In this document: in pieces, positions 40,089 to 48,568 of the stretch
How the letters are laid out: every line of letters begins with the position of its first letter
Position numbering within the stretch: position 1 is the first letter of the stretch
Assembly (NCBI RefSeq): GCF_008801915.1
Contig: NZ_VZOV01000030.1
Location: 1-49,778, forward strand
Direction of reading: 5' to 3'
DNA: 49,778 nt
DNA from: Cupriavidus gilardii
GTDB lineage: Bacteria > Pseudomonadota > Gammaproteobacteria > Burkholderiales > Burkholderiaceae
Notes under the pieces: generated by a model
Database searches by the model: none
What the model saw: the letters and a program-made list of their open reading frames with translations, nothing else
What the model was told of the DNA's origin: nothing
Position numbers and translations under genes: made by a program

Positions 40089-41108
40089 GTGAGCGACGAT
40101 CCTCGACCGGCAACCGGAACCCGCCGCGATCTGTTCGAAGGCAATCTGGCGGACTGGCATGCCGATCCCGAGCGGGCCTTCGATGGCTGGCTGGCGATCC
40201 ATGGCTTCGGCCATGGCACCGCGGTCGTCTATCGCGCGATGTGGGGCAAGCTGCTGCGCTGGTCGCGCGAGCATGGCGTCGCGCCGCTGTCGTGGTCTGC
40301 CGCCCAGATCGGCGCCTTCCTGGATGCCGAGGGGCTGCACAAGCGCCATCGCTATCGCTATACGCGGCTGATCGAGCGCGTCTTTCATTACCTGTCGCTG
40401 CAGCAGGCCGGCCTGCATAACCCGGGCAGCCAGGCGGCAAGAGCCCATCTGGCGGATGGCGACAACGATCCGACGCCCTTTCTGTTGCCGGCCGAGCGCG
40501 ACGCCGTGGTGGCGCGTGTGCTGGAACCGGTCACGATGCCGGACGCCAATGCGACCCCGAGCCCGACCGCCTGGAAACGCGCGCGGGATGTCGCGGTGGT
40601 CGCCGCGATGCTGGGCGCCGGCCTCAAGGTGGGCGAGGTGCGGGCGCTGCGGCTCGACAGCATTGCGGCGGACGCCAGCGAGCTGCGGCTGACCCGTACC
40701 GACAACGGCCGCACCTATCGCGCGCCCGTGTTCGACTTTGCCCGCCGGCCGTTGCTGGCCTGGCTGGCGGTGCGAGAGGCGGGCGGCACGCTCGGCACGC
40801 TGGTGTTTCCGGCACAGCCCGCGGGGCGGCCGCTGCACGCCGCCTCGCTGTACCGGCGGGTCGAGCAGTTGCTGGACGAGGCCGGCGTGCTGGACGGACG
40901 CACCGAGCGCGCCTCGCCGCAGACGCTGCGCAACAGCTATGGCGCGCTGCATTTCGAGGCCGGCGCCGAGCCGGCCACCGTCGCGCAGTATCTGGGCATG
41001 CGCGATCTGGAGTCGGGCTGGCGGCTGCACGCGGCGTATACCGCCTGGCAGGCGCGCAGCGGCCAGCTTGCCGCGGCCGGGGCGGCATCGCCGCCCGGGT
41101 TACCATAA
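40089..41108 (+). CDS. tyrosine recombinase-like protein with substituted catalytic residues
   Basis: 339 aa, GTG start at 40089 set by AGGAG 5 bases upstream. Residues 20-110 are a SAM-like N-terminal domain (FDGWLAIHGFGHGTAVVYRAMWGKLLRWSREHG in part). The catalytic domain (about 130-325) keeps the fold of phage-type integrases: GAGLKVGEVRALRLDSI, LVFPAQPAGRPLHAASLYRRV and SPQTLRNSYGALHFEAG-type boxes. But the first Arg is Lys180, the HxxR His is Gln278 (Arg281 kept) and the second His is Met304; Tyr317 remains. It is probably inactive as a recombinase or altered in role. No phage genes surround it; galE follows. Confidence 0.82.
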   Translation: MSDDPRPATGTRRDLFEGNLADWHADPERAFDGWLAIHGFGHGTAVVYRAMWGKLLRWSREHGVAPLSWSAAQIGAFLDAEGLHKRHRYRYTRLIERVFHYLSLQQAGLHNPGSQAARAHLADGDNDPTPFLLPAERDAVVARVLEPVTMPDANATPSPTAWKRARDVAVVAAMLGAGLKVGEVRALRLDSIAADASELRLTRTDNGRTYRAPVFDFARRPLLAWLAVREAGGTLGTLVFPAQPAGRPLHAASLYRRVEQLLDEAGVLDGRTERASPQTLRNSYGALHFEAGAEPATVAQYLGMRDLESGWRLHAAYTAWQARSGQLAAAGAASPPGLP

Positions 41109-41167
41109 CGCCCCTGACGGCGGCGGCTCGGCCCCGCCGTCCGCATGTTCAATCGATAAAGTTCACG

Positions 41168-42187
41168 ATGCCAGACACTCTGCTGCTGACCGGTGCCACC
41201 GGCTATATCGCTTCGCATACCTGGGTTGCACTGCTCGCGGCCGGCTACGATGTGGTCGGGCTGGACAATCTGTCCAACAGCAACCGTGCGGTGGTCGACC
41301 GGATCGCCACCATTTCGGGCCAGACGCCGCGGTTCGTCGAGGGCGACGTGCGCGACCGCGCCCTGCTGGACCGGGTGTTCGCCGAGCACAGGATCGCCGG
41401 CGCGATCCATTTCGCCGCGCTGAAGGCCGTCGGCGAATCGATGGCGCAGCCGCTGGCCTACTACGACAACAACCTGAACGGCCTGCTGACGCTGTGTGCG
41501 GCGATGCAGGCGGCCGGCGTCAAGACGCTGGTTTTCAGTTCCTCGGCCACCGTCTATGGCAATCCGCATGCGGTGCCGATCCGCGAGGAGTTTCCGCTGT
41601 CGGCCACCAATCCGTACGGCCAGACCAAGCTGATGGGCGAGCAGATCCTGCGCGATCTCGAACGCGCCGATCCGCACTGGCGTATCGCCTATCTGCGCTA
41701 TTTCAATCCGGTTGGCGCGCACGAAAGCGGGCTGATCGGCGAGGATCCGGGCGGTGTGCCGAACAATCTGATGCCGTATGTGGCGCAGGTGGCGGCCGGC
41801 CGGCGCGAGCGCCTGATGGTGTTTGGCGGCGACTATCCGACCGCGGACGGCACCGGCGTGCGCGACTACATCCACGTCTGCGATCTGGCCGACGGCCATC
41901 TGGCGGCGCTGCGCTATCTGAACGAGCGCGGCGAGGGGATGACGGTCAATCTGGGAACCGGCCGCGGTTACAGCGTGCTCGAGGTGGTGGAGGCGTATCG
42001 GCGCGCCAGCGGCAAGCCGATCCCGTATGAGATCGTCGCGCGCCGCCCCGGCGATATTGCCTCGTGCTATGCGGACCCGGCATTGGCACAGCGCCTGCTG
42101 GGCTGGCAGGCGCGTCACGATCTGGACCGGATGTGCGCGGACTCCTGGCGCTGGCAGTCGATGAATCCGCTGGGGTTTGCGTCCTGA
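41168..42187 (+). CDS. galE: UDP-glucose 4-epimerase
   Basis: 339-aa extended SDR that interconverts UDP-glucose and UDP-galactose for polysaccharide and LPS. The NAD motif is TGATGYIASH (residues 8-17; the usual third Gly is Ala). The active-site residues are Ser126/Thr128 in SSSATVYG, Tyr150 and Lys154 in YGQTK. RYFNPVGAHESGLIGEDP and VRDYIHVCDLADGHLAAL are GalE hallmarks. Its own terminator follows. No other sugar genes are adjacent. Confidence 0.95.
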   Translation: MPDTLLLTGATGYIASHTWVALLAAGYDVVGLDNLSNSNRAVVDRIATISGQTPRFVEGDVRDRALLDRVFAEHRIAGAIHFAALKAVGESMAQPLAYYDNNLNGLLTLCAAMQAAGVKTLVFSSSATVYGNPHAVPIREEFPLSATNPYGQTKLMGEQILRDLERADPHWRIAYLRYFNPVGAHESGLIGEDPGGVPNNLMPYVAQVAAGRRERLMVFGGDYPTADGTGVRDYIHVCDLADGHLAALRYLNERGEGMTVNLGTGRGYSVLEVVEAYRRASGKPIPYEIVARRPGDIASCYADPALAQRLLGWQARHDLDRMCADSWRWQSMNPLGFAS

Positions 42188-42210
42188 TCTGGGATTGCGG
42201 CAACAATGGA

Positions 42211-42240
42211 AAACCGGGCCTGGTTTGGCCCGGTTTTTTT
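42211..42240 (+). terminator. terminator after galE
   Basis: AAACCGGGCC (42211-42220) and GGCCCGGTTT (42227-42236) with loop TGGTTT, then T to 42240. The A-rich left arm could also stop transcripts from the convergent H-NS gene. Confidence 0.92.
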
Positions 42241-42324
42241 ATTGCTCCGCGGCGGCCCCGAATGCCCGGGGGCCGCGGGTCGCCGGTGTAGTGACGCCGC
42301 AAGGCGTCCCGGCCGATGCTGCGT

Positions 42325-42630
42325 TTATCGCACCAGGAAGTCGTCGATCGATTTTCCGGAGGCCAGCGCCTGGGTCAGCCAGCCGGGGCGCTTGCCGCGG
42401 CCCGTCCAGGTATTGCCAGCGCTGTCACGATAGCGCACGGGCACTTTGCGCGCGGTTTTCTTGCCGGGTACCGCCTTGCTGCCAAAACCGAGATCTTCGG
42501 CGGTCAAGCCATATTCTTCGATTTTCTTGCGGATATCGTCGATTACCGCCGCCTGCTCTCGAGCCTTGATCTCTTCGGCTTGCTTCTGCAATTCGTTGAT
42601 TTTCTGAACGATTTCCTGATAGGTTGCCAT
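42325..42630 (-). CDS. H-NS family nucleoid protein
   Basis: 101-aa xenogeneic silencer-type protein. The N-terminal coiled coil for oligomerisation is TYQEIVQKINELQKQAEEIKAREQAAVIDDIRKKIEEYGL (in part). The C-terminal DNA-binding motif is YRDSAGNTWTGRGKRPGWL, where TWTGRGKRP is the AT-hook-like loop. The ATG at 42630 (AGAGGT upstream) removes a 13-residue leader. Such short H-NS genes are common and multi-copy in Burkholderiales. A perfect inverted repeat lies 88-109 bp upstream. Confidence 0.95.
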   Translation of the reverse strand: MATYQEIVQKINELQKQAEEIKAREQAAVIDDIRKKIEEYGLTAEDLGFGSKAVPGKKTARKVPVRYRDSAGNTWTGRGKRPGWLTQALASGKSIDDFLVR

Positions 42631-42717
42631 TTTGAGACCTCTGATTACGGTGGGCGAGATGAACGGCATGAATTATAACGGCCTGCGATAGCGATGCAAA
42701 TGCTGGCGCAGGTTGAA

Positions 42718-42739
42718 ACCGATTTTTGACAAAATCGGT
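42718..42739. promoter_or_regulatory. inverted repeat upstream of the H-NS gene
   Basis: ACCGATTTT (42718-42726) pairs with AAAATCGGT (42731-42739), loop TGAC. It is AT-rich, may be an operator or an H-NS self-binding site, and lies in a gap (42631-43425) in which I see no supported gene. A TTCG-loop hairpin (43362-43377) sits near the end of that gap. Confidence 0.6.
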
Positions 42740-43425
42740 CACGAAACCTTTCATGATGAACTTTTCACACGCCGATCTGTCGCCTGCGTCATCTCTGGCG
42801 CCATTCCGGGCGATGGCAGCCTCGCCGGCGCGGTTTTGCGACGCCATCGGCCTGGCTCTTTCGTTTGTCGCATTCGTTTTGAGCAATATGGCGCGGTAAA
42901 ACGGATGCGATGTTGCCCTCGTCGCGTTTCCATTGCCCGTCGGCGTCGCCGATCACCGCCACGGAGCTGCGCGCCGCCATTCCCCGATTCAAGTAATCCG
43001 CCCCGGCGGTCGATATCCCCACAGCATGGGCTGTCGCCCGGCAGGTTGGCGGACTGTCCGCCGCTATTGATCGATCCGAGTCGTCCCATGTCCTTGCGTC
43101 GCCCTGTTCCGTCTTCGTCATCGAATGTCCGCGCGCGGCCTGCCGCCGGCGCGAACGAAGCCGGGGAACGTGCGACGGCGGAGGGGCGCCTTCGTTGCAA
43201 TAAGGTGACGCCGCGTGCACTACGCGCGGTGGCTATGCTAACGTCCCGGGCGGTGCGTGGCCGGCTGCCAACCGCAGTCGGCGCATGCGCTGTGCGCCGG
43301 GGCCCCGCACCACGATTCGCCGCGTTCGACGCGGTTCGGCAATACCCAGGGCGTCCCGTCGCCGGCCTTCGGGCCGGATCCTGACGGCGCGCCATCTACA
43401 CGCATTCCGCAGCGCCCCCTTCGAT

Positions 43426-45366
43426 ATGAGTTTTAGCGTTCTGCTGCTCGCCATCCTGCTCGGCATCGCCGTCGGCCTTCGCGCTGCCGGCCGCGGCCGC
43501 GATGGGACGGGATGGTCCGGCCGCATGATGGCCCTGACCGCGGGGCTGGTGTCGCAGGCGTCGATCGGCCTGCCGGTCTGGGTCGTGTTGCTGTCCGGCT
43601 CGGTGCCGCGTTCGGCCGAGTGGTCGCAGGCGCTGGCCGCGCTCGTTGGCGGCATCGCCACGACGGTGCTGGCGCAATGGCTGCACCGGGCGCTGGCGTA
43701 CTGGCGCGGTGCCGCGATGCTCGCGACGCTGGCCGGCGCGGGCGTGATCGCCGCGGCCGGGATCGGGCTTGGCCACCAGTGCGGCGGCGCCAGCTCGCGC
43801 ACCGCCTGCATCGATGCGGTGAACCTGCTGCATCCGGCCTGGTTCGGCCTGGGCCTGGCCGTGCTGGGCACGGCGGCGTTCGCGCTGTTGTCGTTGCTGG
43901 ACCGCCGCCATGCGCCGCAGCGCGAGCGCGACGTGCTGCTCAGCGATGCCGGCGAGCCCGAGGGCGAGCGCAGTGGCAGTGCGCCGCCGGGTTTGCCGAC
44001 GCGCATCGTGCGTCGGCTCAACGGCCGCATCCCCGGCCGGCTGACGGTCCGCCCGGTGGGCCGCGGCCAGGCGACGGTCGGCGAATACAGCGTGGCCACC
44101 GACGTGCCGGACCGCGCCGCGTTCGCCCGCTGGCTCGACCAGTCGATCGCCCATGCACGGCTGGCCGAGACCAGCTGTGCGGTGCTGCTGATCCATATCG
44201 CCGACTTCCGCGAGGTCGATGAAGTCTTCGAGGTGCGCGCCGACGACATCCTCGCGCAGGACGCCAGCGTGCTGGCCCAGGCCGCGCTCGAGCCGCACGA
44301 CTTCCTGGCCCGCCTGGCGCGCGACGAGTTCGCCGTGGGCGTCCCGGCGCTGCTGAACTCCAATCGCGCGCACGAGCTCGGTTCGCGCGTGCTGGCATCG
44401 ATCTCGGAGTTCGTCACCGCGCGCGGCCTGCAGATGCAGATCGGCGTCAATATCGGCATCGCGGTCTACCCACGCGATGCGCAGAGCTCGGAAGGCCTGA
44501 TGCAGGCGGCGCGGGTCAGCCTGTCCGAGGCGCGCGAATCTGGCTCGAACCAGGTGCGCACCTTCAACTCCGCCGCCGGCGAGCGCGCCCGCCGCATGCG
44601 GGTGATCCGCCGCGATCTGTGGCTGGCGATCCAGGATGACGGCCTGTCGCTCGAGTACCAGCCGAAGTTCGACGTCGACGCGCGCACCGTGGTGGGTGCC
44701 GAGGCGCTGTGCCGCTGGCGCCATCCGACGCTCGGCGCGGTCAATCCGGCCGAATTCATCATGGTGGCCGAGCAGTCCGGTCAGATCGACAAGCTCGACG
44801 ACTGGGTCATCGCCAGCGTCTGCCGCCAGGTGCGCGAGTGGCAGGACGCCGGCCTGCCGGTGGTCCCGGTTGCCATCAACGTGTCGGGGCTGCGTTTTGC
44901 CAGCCGCGACTTCCCGCAGTACCTGCTCGAGCAGATCCACCAGCACGACATTCCGCCGTCGGCGATCACGCTCGAGATCACCGAGACGGCGGCGATGAAG
45001 GACATCGCGCAGTCGCTGGAGACGCTGACCGAACTGCAGGCGCTCGGCATCCACGTCGCGCTGGACGACTTCGGCAGCGGCTATTCCAGCCTCGGCTATC
45101 TGAAGCGGCTGCGGGTCGGCACGCTGAAGATCGACCGCACGCTGATCGGGGGCCTGGAGTCGGATCCGCAAGGCCGCGCCATCGTCGGCTCGATGGTCGC
45201 GCTGGCGCACGAGCTGCGCATGCGCGTGGTGGCCGAAGGCGTCGAATCGCAGGCCCAGCTCGACATCCTGGCGCGCATGGGTTGCGACGAGGTGCAGGGC
45301 TATCTGCTGGCCCGCCCGATGGAAGCGCCCGGCTTCGCGGACCTGCTGTCCAGCCCGCGCCGCTGA
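43426..45366 (+). CDS. membrane EAL-domain c-di-GMP phosphodiesterase with degenerate GGDEF
   Basis: 646 aa. Residues 1-160 hold about four membrane helices with a Cys-containing loop (GHQCGGASSRTACID) and no recognised sensor family. The GGDEF-like domain (about 235-385) has ARDEF (298-302) in place of GG(D/E)EF, so no cyclase activity is expected. The EAL domain (about 395-640) is complete: EAL at 426-428, INVSGLR, EITE, DDFGSGYSSL at 547-556, KIDR and EGVES. It should hydrolyse c-di-GMP and so favour motility. The start ATG 43426 precedes the first helix. Chemotaxis-type genes follow. Confidence 0.92.
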   Translation: MSFSVLLLAILLGIAVGLRAAGRGRDGTGWSGRMMALTAGLVSQASIGLPVWVVLLSGSVPRSAEWSQALAALVGGIATTVLAQWLHRALAYWRGAAMLATLAGAGVIAAAGIGLGHQCGGASSRTACIDAVNLLHPAWFGLGLAVLGTAAFALLSLLDRRHAPQRERDVLLSDAGEPEGERSGSAPPGLPTRIVRRLNGRIPGRLTVRPVGRGQATVGEYSVATDVPDRAAFARWLDQSIAHARLAETSCAVLLIHIADFREVDEVFEVRADDILAQDASVLAQAALEPHDFLARLARDEFAVGVPALLNSNRAHELGSRVLASISEFVTARGLQMQIGVNIGIAVYPRDAQSSEGLMQAARVSLSEARESGSNQVRTFNSAAGERARRMRVIRRDLWLAIQDDGLSLEYQPKFDVDARTVVGAEALCRWRHPTLGAVNPAEFIMVAEQSGQIDKLDDWVIASVCRQVREWQDAGLPVVPVAINVSGLRFASRDFPQYLLEQIHQHDIPPSAITLEITETAAMKDIAQSLETLTELQALGIHVALDDFGSGYSSLGYLKRLRVGTLKIDRTLIGGLESDPQGRAIVGSMVALAHELRMRVVAEGVESQAQLDILARMGCDEVQGYLLARPMEAPGFADLLSSPRR

Positions 45367-45582
45367 ACGCCGCGCGCGGCCACACCGTGCGCTAAAGGAA
45401 GCGCGCCGGGCCGCCGATAAGCCTGATTGGCGCACAGCGCCGCGGTATGGGACCGAGCCCGGTCCGATATGGCGGCCCGCGCCGCAGCGATGCGCCGGCA
45501 GGGGCCGGCGCCGACCAGCATAGAACACGGATCGCCCCGCGCCGTCTGCCGGCCGATCCGCCGCCGTTTCGAGGTAGCCGCC

Positions 45583-45978
45583 ATGCCAGCTCAACGCATT
45601 CTTGTCGTCGACGATTCGCCCTCCCTGCGCCGCATGATCGCCGCCTGCCTGCGCGCCGGCGGCTACGACGTCGCCGAGGCAGCGGACGGCGACGAGGCGC
45701 ACGCGGTGGCCGAGGCCGCACCGCCAGCGCAGCCGTTCGACATGCTCGTCACCGACCAGGTGATGCCGGGCATGGACGGCCTGACGCTGATCCGCCGGCT
45801 GCGCGCCGCGCCGCGCTACGCGGCGATGCCGATCCTGATGCTGACCACCGAGGCCGACGGTCAGATCCGCGCCCAGGCCCGCGAGGCCGGCGCCAGCGGC
45901 TTCCTGCCCAAGCCCTTCGATCCCGACCAACTGATGCAGTCGGTCGCCGCGCTGCTATCCCCCTCCGAAGAGGGGTAA
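45583..45978 (+). CDS. CheY-like response regulator
   Basis: 131-aa stand-alone receiver domain. Asp10/Asp11 form the acidic pocket, Asp58 (LVTDQVMPGMDG) is the phosphorylation site, Thr in LMLTTE and Lys110 in FLPKPFDP complete it. GAGGTAGCCGCC before the ATG decides the start. The gap 45367-45582 shows no gene. With cheW and two chemoreceptors downstream it probably relays a chemotaxis signal; similar genes are annotated as cheY or pilH-like elsewhere. Confidence 0.93.
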   Translation: MPAQRILVVDDSPSLRRMIAACLRAGGYDVAEAADGDEAHAVAEAAPPAQPFDMLVTDQVMPGMDGLTLIRRLRAAPRYAAMPILMLTTEADGQIRAQAREAGASGFLPKPFDPDQLMQSVAALLSPSEEG

Positions 45979-46203
45979 AAGCGGCCGCTTCCGACCCTTC
46001 AGTCGCGCATCGGATCTGCCGATAACCAGCAAGGGGCGAGGCGCGCGGTCAGTGCGCGCCCTTGGAGCCGCGCCATCGCGGCGCCATCGCCATGCAATTG
46101 CCAGGGCAGTGGCCACGCAGTGGTCGATAAAGGCGGTCGGGCCGGCTGGGGTGCACTCCGCCAGCGCGCAACGACGGCCACAACCGGGGAGCGGGAGCGC
46201 AAG

Positions 46204-46686
46204 ATGAACGTCAGCAGCAAGACCGAAGGAAGCGGCGAGGAGTTTCTCGCCTTCACGCTGGGCCGCGAGGAATACGGCGTCGACATCCTCAAGGTCCAGG
46301 AAATCCGCGGCTACGAGGCGGTCACGCAGATTGCCAACGCGCCGGCCTATCTGAAGGGCGTGATCAACCTGCGCGGCACCATCGTGCCGATCGTCGATCT
46401 GCGCATCAAGTTCCAGCAGCAGACGGTCAGCTACGACCAGTACACGGTCGTCATCATCGTCGATCTGAACCACCGCACCACCGGCATCGTGGTCGACGGC
46501 GTCTCGGACGTACTGACGCTGACTCCCGCCCAGATCAAGCCCACGCCGCAGTTCTCCGGCAATCTCGACACCGAATACATCCGCGGCCTCGGCTCGGTCG
46601 AAGACCGCATGCTGATCCTGGTCGATATCGAGAAGCTGCTGGCGACCGAGGAACTGGCCGCCATCGAAGCCGCCGCCGCGGCCTGA
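46204..46686 (+). CDS. cheW: chemotaxis coupling protein CheW
   Basis: 160-aa adaptor linking chemoreceptors to the kinase CheA. The CheW fold is plain: EEFLAFTLGREEYGVDILKVQEIRGYEAVTQIANAPAYLKGVINLRGTIVPIVDLR in part, and GIVVDGVSDVLTLTPAQIKP. GGGAGCGCAAG precedes the ATG at 46204. The receptor gene starts 34 bp downstream, so they form an operon. Confidence 0.95.
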   Translation: MNVSSKTEGSGEEFLAFTLGREEYGVDILKVQEIRGYEAVTQIANAPAYLKGVINLRGTIVPIVDLRIKFQQQTVSYDQYTVVIIVDLNHRTTGIVVDGVSDVLTLTPAQIKPTPQFSGNLDTEYIRGLGSVEDRMLILVDIEKLLATEELAAIEAAAAA

Positions 46687-46720
46687 GGCGCGCCCCGAAC
46701 GAATCGAGCAGCACAACGTC

Positions 46721-48385
46721 ATGAGAAACAACCAGCCTGTCACCGCGCGCGAATACAAGCTCGCGCCCAACGATTACCTGATCTCGCGCACCGACCTGAA
46801 GGGCCGCATCACCTTCGCCAACCGCGCGTTCATCGAGGTCAGCGGCTTCACCGCCGAGGAACTGCTCGGCGCGCCGCACAACCTGGTGCGCCATCCCGAC
46901 ATGCCGCCAGAGGCGTTCGAGGATCTGTGGCGCACGCTGCAGGCGGGCCGCTCGTGGGTCGGGCTGGTCAAGAACCGCCGCAAGAACGGCGACTACTACT
47001 GGGTCAGCGCGACGGTGACGCCGACCCGCGTCGACGGACAGACCGTCGGCTACACGTCGGTTCGCTCGATGGCGAGCGCCGAGCAGATCGAGGCGGCGCA
47101 GGCCGCGTACGCGCGCATTCGCTCGGGCAACGCCGCCGGCATCCGCATCCGCGAAGGCGTGGTGGTCCGCCGCGGGCCGCTCGGCTGGGTCGACGGCTTG
47201 CGCCGGCTGGGCCTGCGCGGCCGCATCATGCTGTCGCAGGGCGTGGGCCTCGCATGGTTCCTGGCCGCGCTGGCCGCGTTCGAGCTGCTGGCCGAGCCGC
47301 AGACGCGCGCGGCACTGCGGCCGTGGCTGTGGGGCGGCTTCGTACTGGCCGGCCTGTCGGCGATGGCCACCGGCGCGGCGCTGCTGGCGATGGTGCATCG
47401 CCCGATGCGCGAGATGCTGGACTTCGCGCTGCGCCTGGGCGCGGGGGATCTGGCCACGCGCTACGAGTTCTCCAGCAACGACGAGATCGGCGCGCTCGCC
47501 AAGGCGATGCAGACGATGCAGCGCAGCCTGCTGTCGGTCGTCCATGAAATCCAGGAAGGCATGAGCGCGATCGCCACGGCGACGCGCCAGGTCGCCGCGG
47601 GCAACAACGACCTGTCGCAGCGCACCGAGCAGCAGGCGGCCTCGCTGGAAGAGACCGCGTCGAGCATGGAAGAGCTGACCGGCACGGTGCGGCAGAACGC
47701 CGACAACGCGCGCCAGGCCAGCGGCCTGGCGGCCAACGCGTCGGAGACCGCGGTCAAGGGCGGCGAGGTGGTGGGCCGCGTGGTGCAGACGATGGACGAG
47801 ATCAACGGTGCGTCGAAGAAGATCGTCGACATCATCGGCGTGATCGAGGGCATCGCGTTCCAGACCAACATCCTGGCGCTGAACGCGGCGGTGGAAGCGG
47901 CGCGCGCGGGCGAGCAGGGCCGCGGCTTCGCGGTGGTGGCCGGCGAGGTGCGCAGCCTGGCGCAGCGCAGCGCGAACGCGGCCAAGGAGATCAAGGGGCT
48001 GATCGGCGATACGGTGGCGCGGGTGGACAACGGCTCGGCGCTGGTGGGCCAGGCCGGCCAGACCATGGGCGAGATCGTGCAGGCGGTCAAGCGGGTGACG
48101 GACATCATGGGCGAGATCAGCGCGGCGTCGGCCGAGCAGAGCTCGGGCATCGAGCAGGTGAACCAGGCGGTGGCGCAGATGGACGAGGTCACGCAGCAGA
48201 ACGCGGCGCTGGTCGAACAGGCCGCCGCCGCGGCCGGCTCGCTCGAGGACCAGGCCGCGCGGCTGCGCGACGCGGTGGCGGTGTTCCGCGTCAGCCTGAA
48301 CGCCGAGCCGCGCCCGCTGCGTCCGCGCGCGGGTGCGGCGGACGCGGCGCAGAAAGCAGCGGCGCCGCGACTGGCACGCGCATGA
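46721..48385 (+). CDS. Aer-like chemoreceptor (PAS-HAMP-MCP)
   Basis: 554-aa methyl-accepting chemotaxis protein. An N-terminal PAS domain of the Aer type (about 18-120; DYLISRTDLKGRITFANRAFIEVSGFT and NGDYYWVSATVTPT), likely FAD-binding and redox sensing. Two close hydrophobic helices (about 175-225), a HAMP linker and the cytoplasmic signalling domain with the conserved tip EGIAFQTNILALNAAVEAARAGE follow. No CheR-docking pentapeptide at the C-terminus. Its signalling part is nearly the same in DNA as that of the next receptor. Confidence 0.93.
   Translation: MRNNQPVTAREYKLAPNDYLISRTDLKGRITFANRAFIEVSGFTAEELLGAPHNLVRHPDMPPEAFEDLWRTLQAGRSWVGLVKNRRKNGDYYWVSATVTPTRVDGQTVGYTSVRSMASAEQIEAAQAAYARIRSGNAAGIRIREGVVVRRGPLGWVDGLRRLGLRGRIMLSQGVGLAWFLAALAAFELLAEPQTRAALRPWLWGGFVLAGLSAMATGAALLAMVHRPMREMLDFALRLGAGDLATRYEFSSNDEIGALAKAMQTMQRSLLSVVHEIQEGMSAIATATRQVAAGNNDLSQRTEQQAASLEETASSMEELTGTVRQNADNARQASGLAANASETAVKGGEVVGRVVQTMDEINGASKKIVDIIGVIEGIAFQTNILALNAAVEAARAGEQGRGFAVVAGEVRSLAQRSANAAKEIKGLIGDTVARVDNGSALVGQAGQTMGEIVQAVKRVTDIMGEISAASAEQSSGIEQVNQAVAQMDEVTQQNAALVEQAAAAAGSLEDQAARLRDAVAVFRVSLNAEPRPLRPRAGAADAAQKAAAPRLARA
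47592..47936 (+). repeat. 345-bp direct repeat in two chemoreceptor genes (second copy 49434-49778)
   Basis: The two copies are 1842 bp apart and, by eye, differ at five positions, all third codon bases and silent. The second copy is cut by the window edge. Confidence 0.9.
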
Positions 48386-48568
48386 AGATCGGCATTTGAC
48401 GGGCGATCGGGCACGGACGCCGGCAGGCGCCGGGCACCGATCCCAGCACGGACAGCAGTATCAACCGGCGCGACAACGAAGCCGGAAAGCAAGCCGGCAA
48501 GCGCACCGATCGCTGGCGATCGGCGCCGCATCCGGCCGGACGGTCATCCAGAAGAAGAGGTAGTTCTC

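Noticed and set aside
40089..42630. Genomic island or prophage bounded by the integrase-like gene and H-NS
   Set aside because: No tRNA target, no att-type direct repeat and no phage genes; galE and neighbours look like core genes, and the recombinase has substituted catalytic residues.
42713..43384. 223-codon frame in the gap upstream of the EAL gene
   Set aside because: Arg/Pro/Ser-rich text with no ribosome site or domain; it crosses hairpins and looks non-coding.
43396..45930. 844-codon antisense frame opposite the EAL gene
   Set aside because: Shadow of the GC-rich coding strand; no recognisable protein features.
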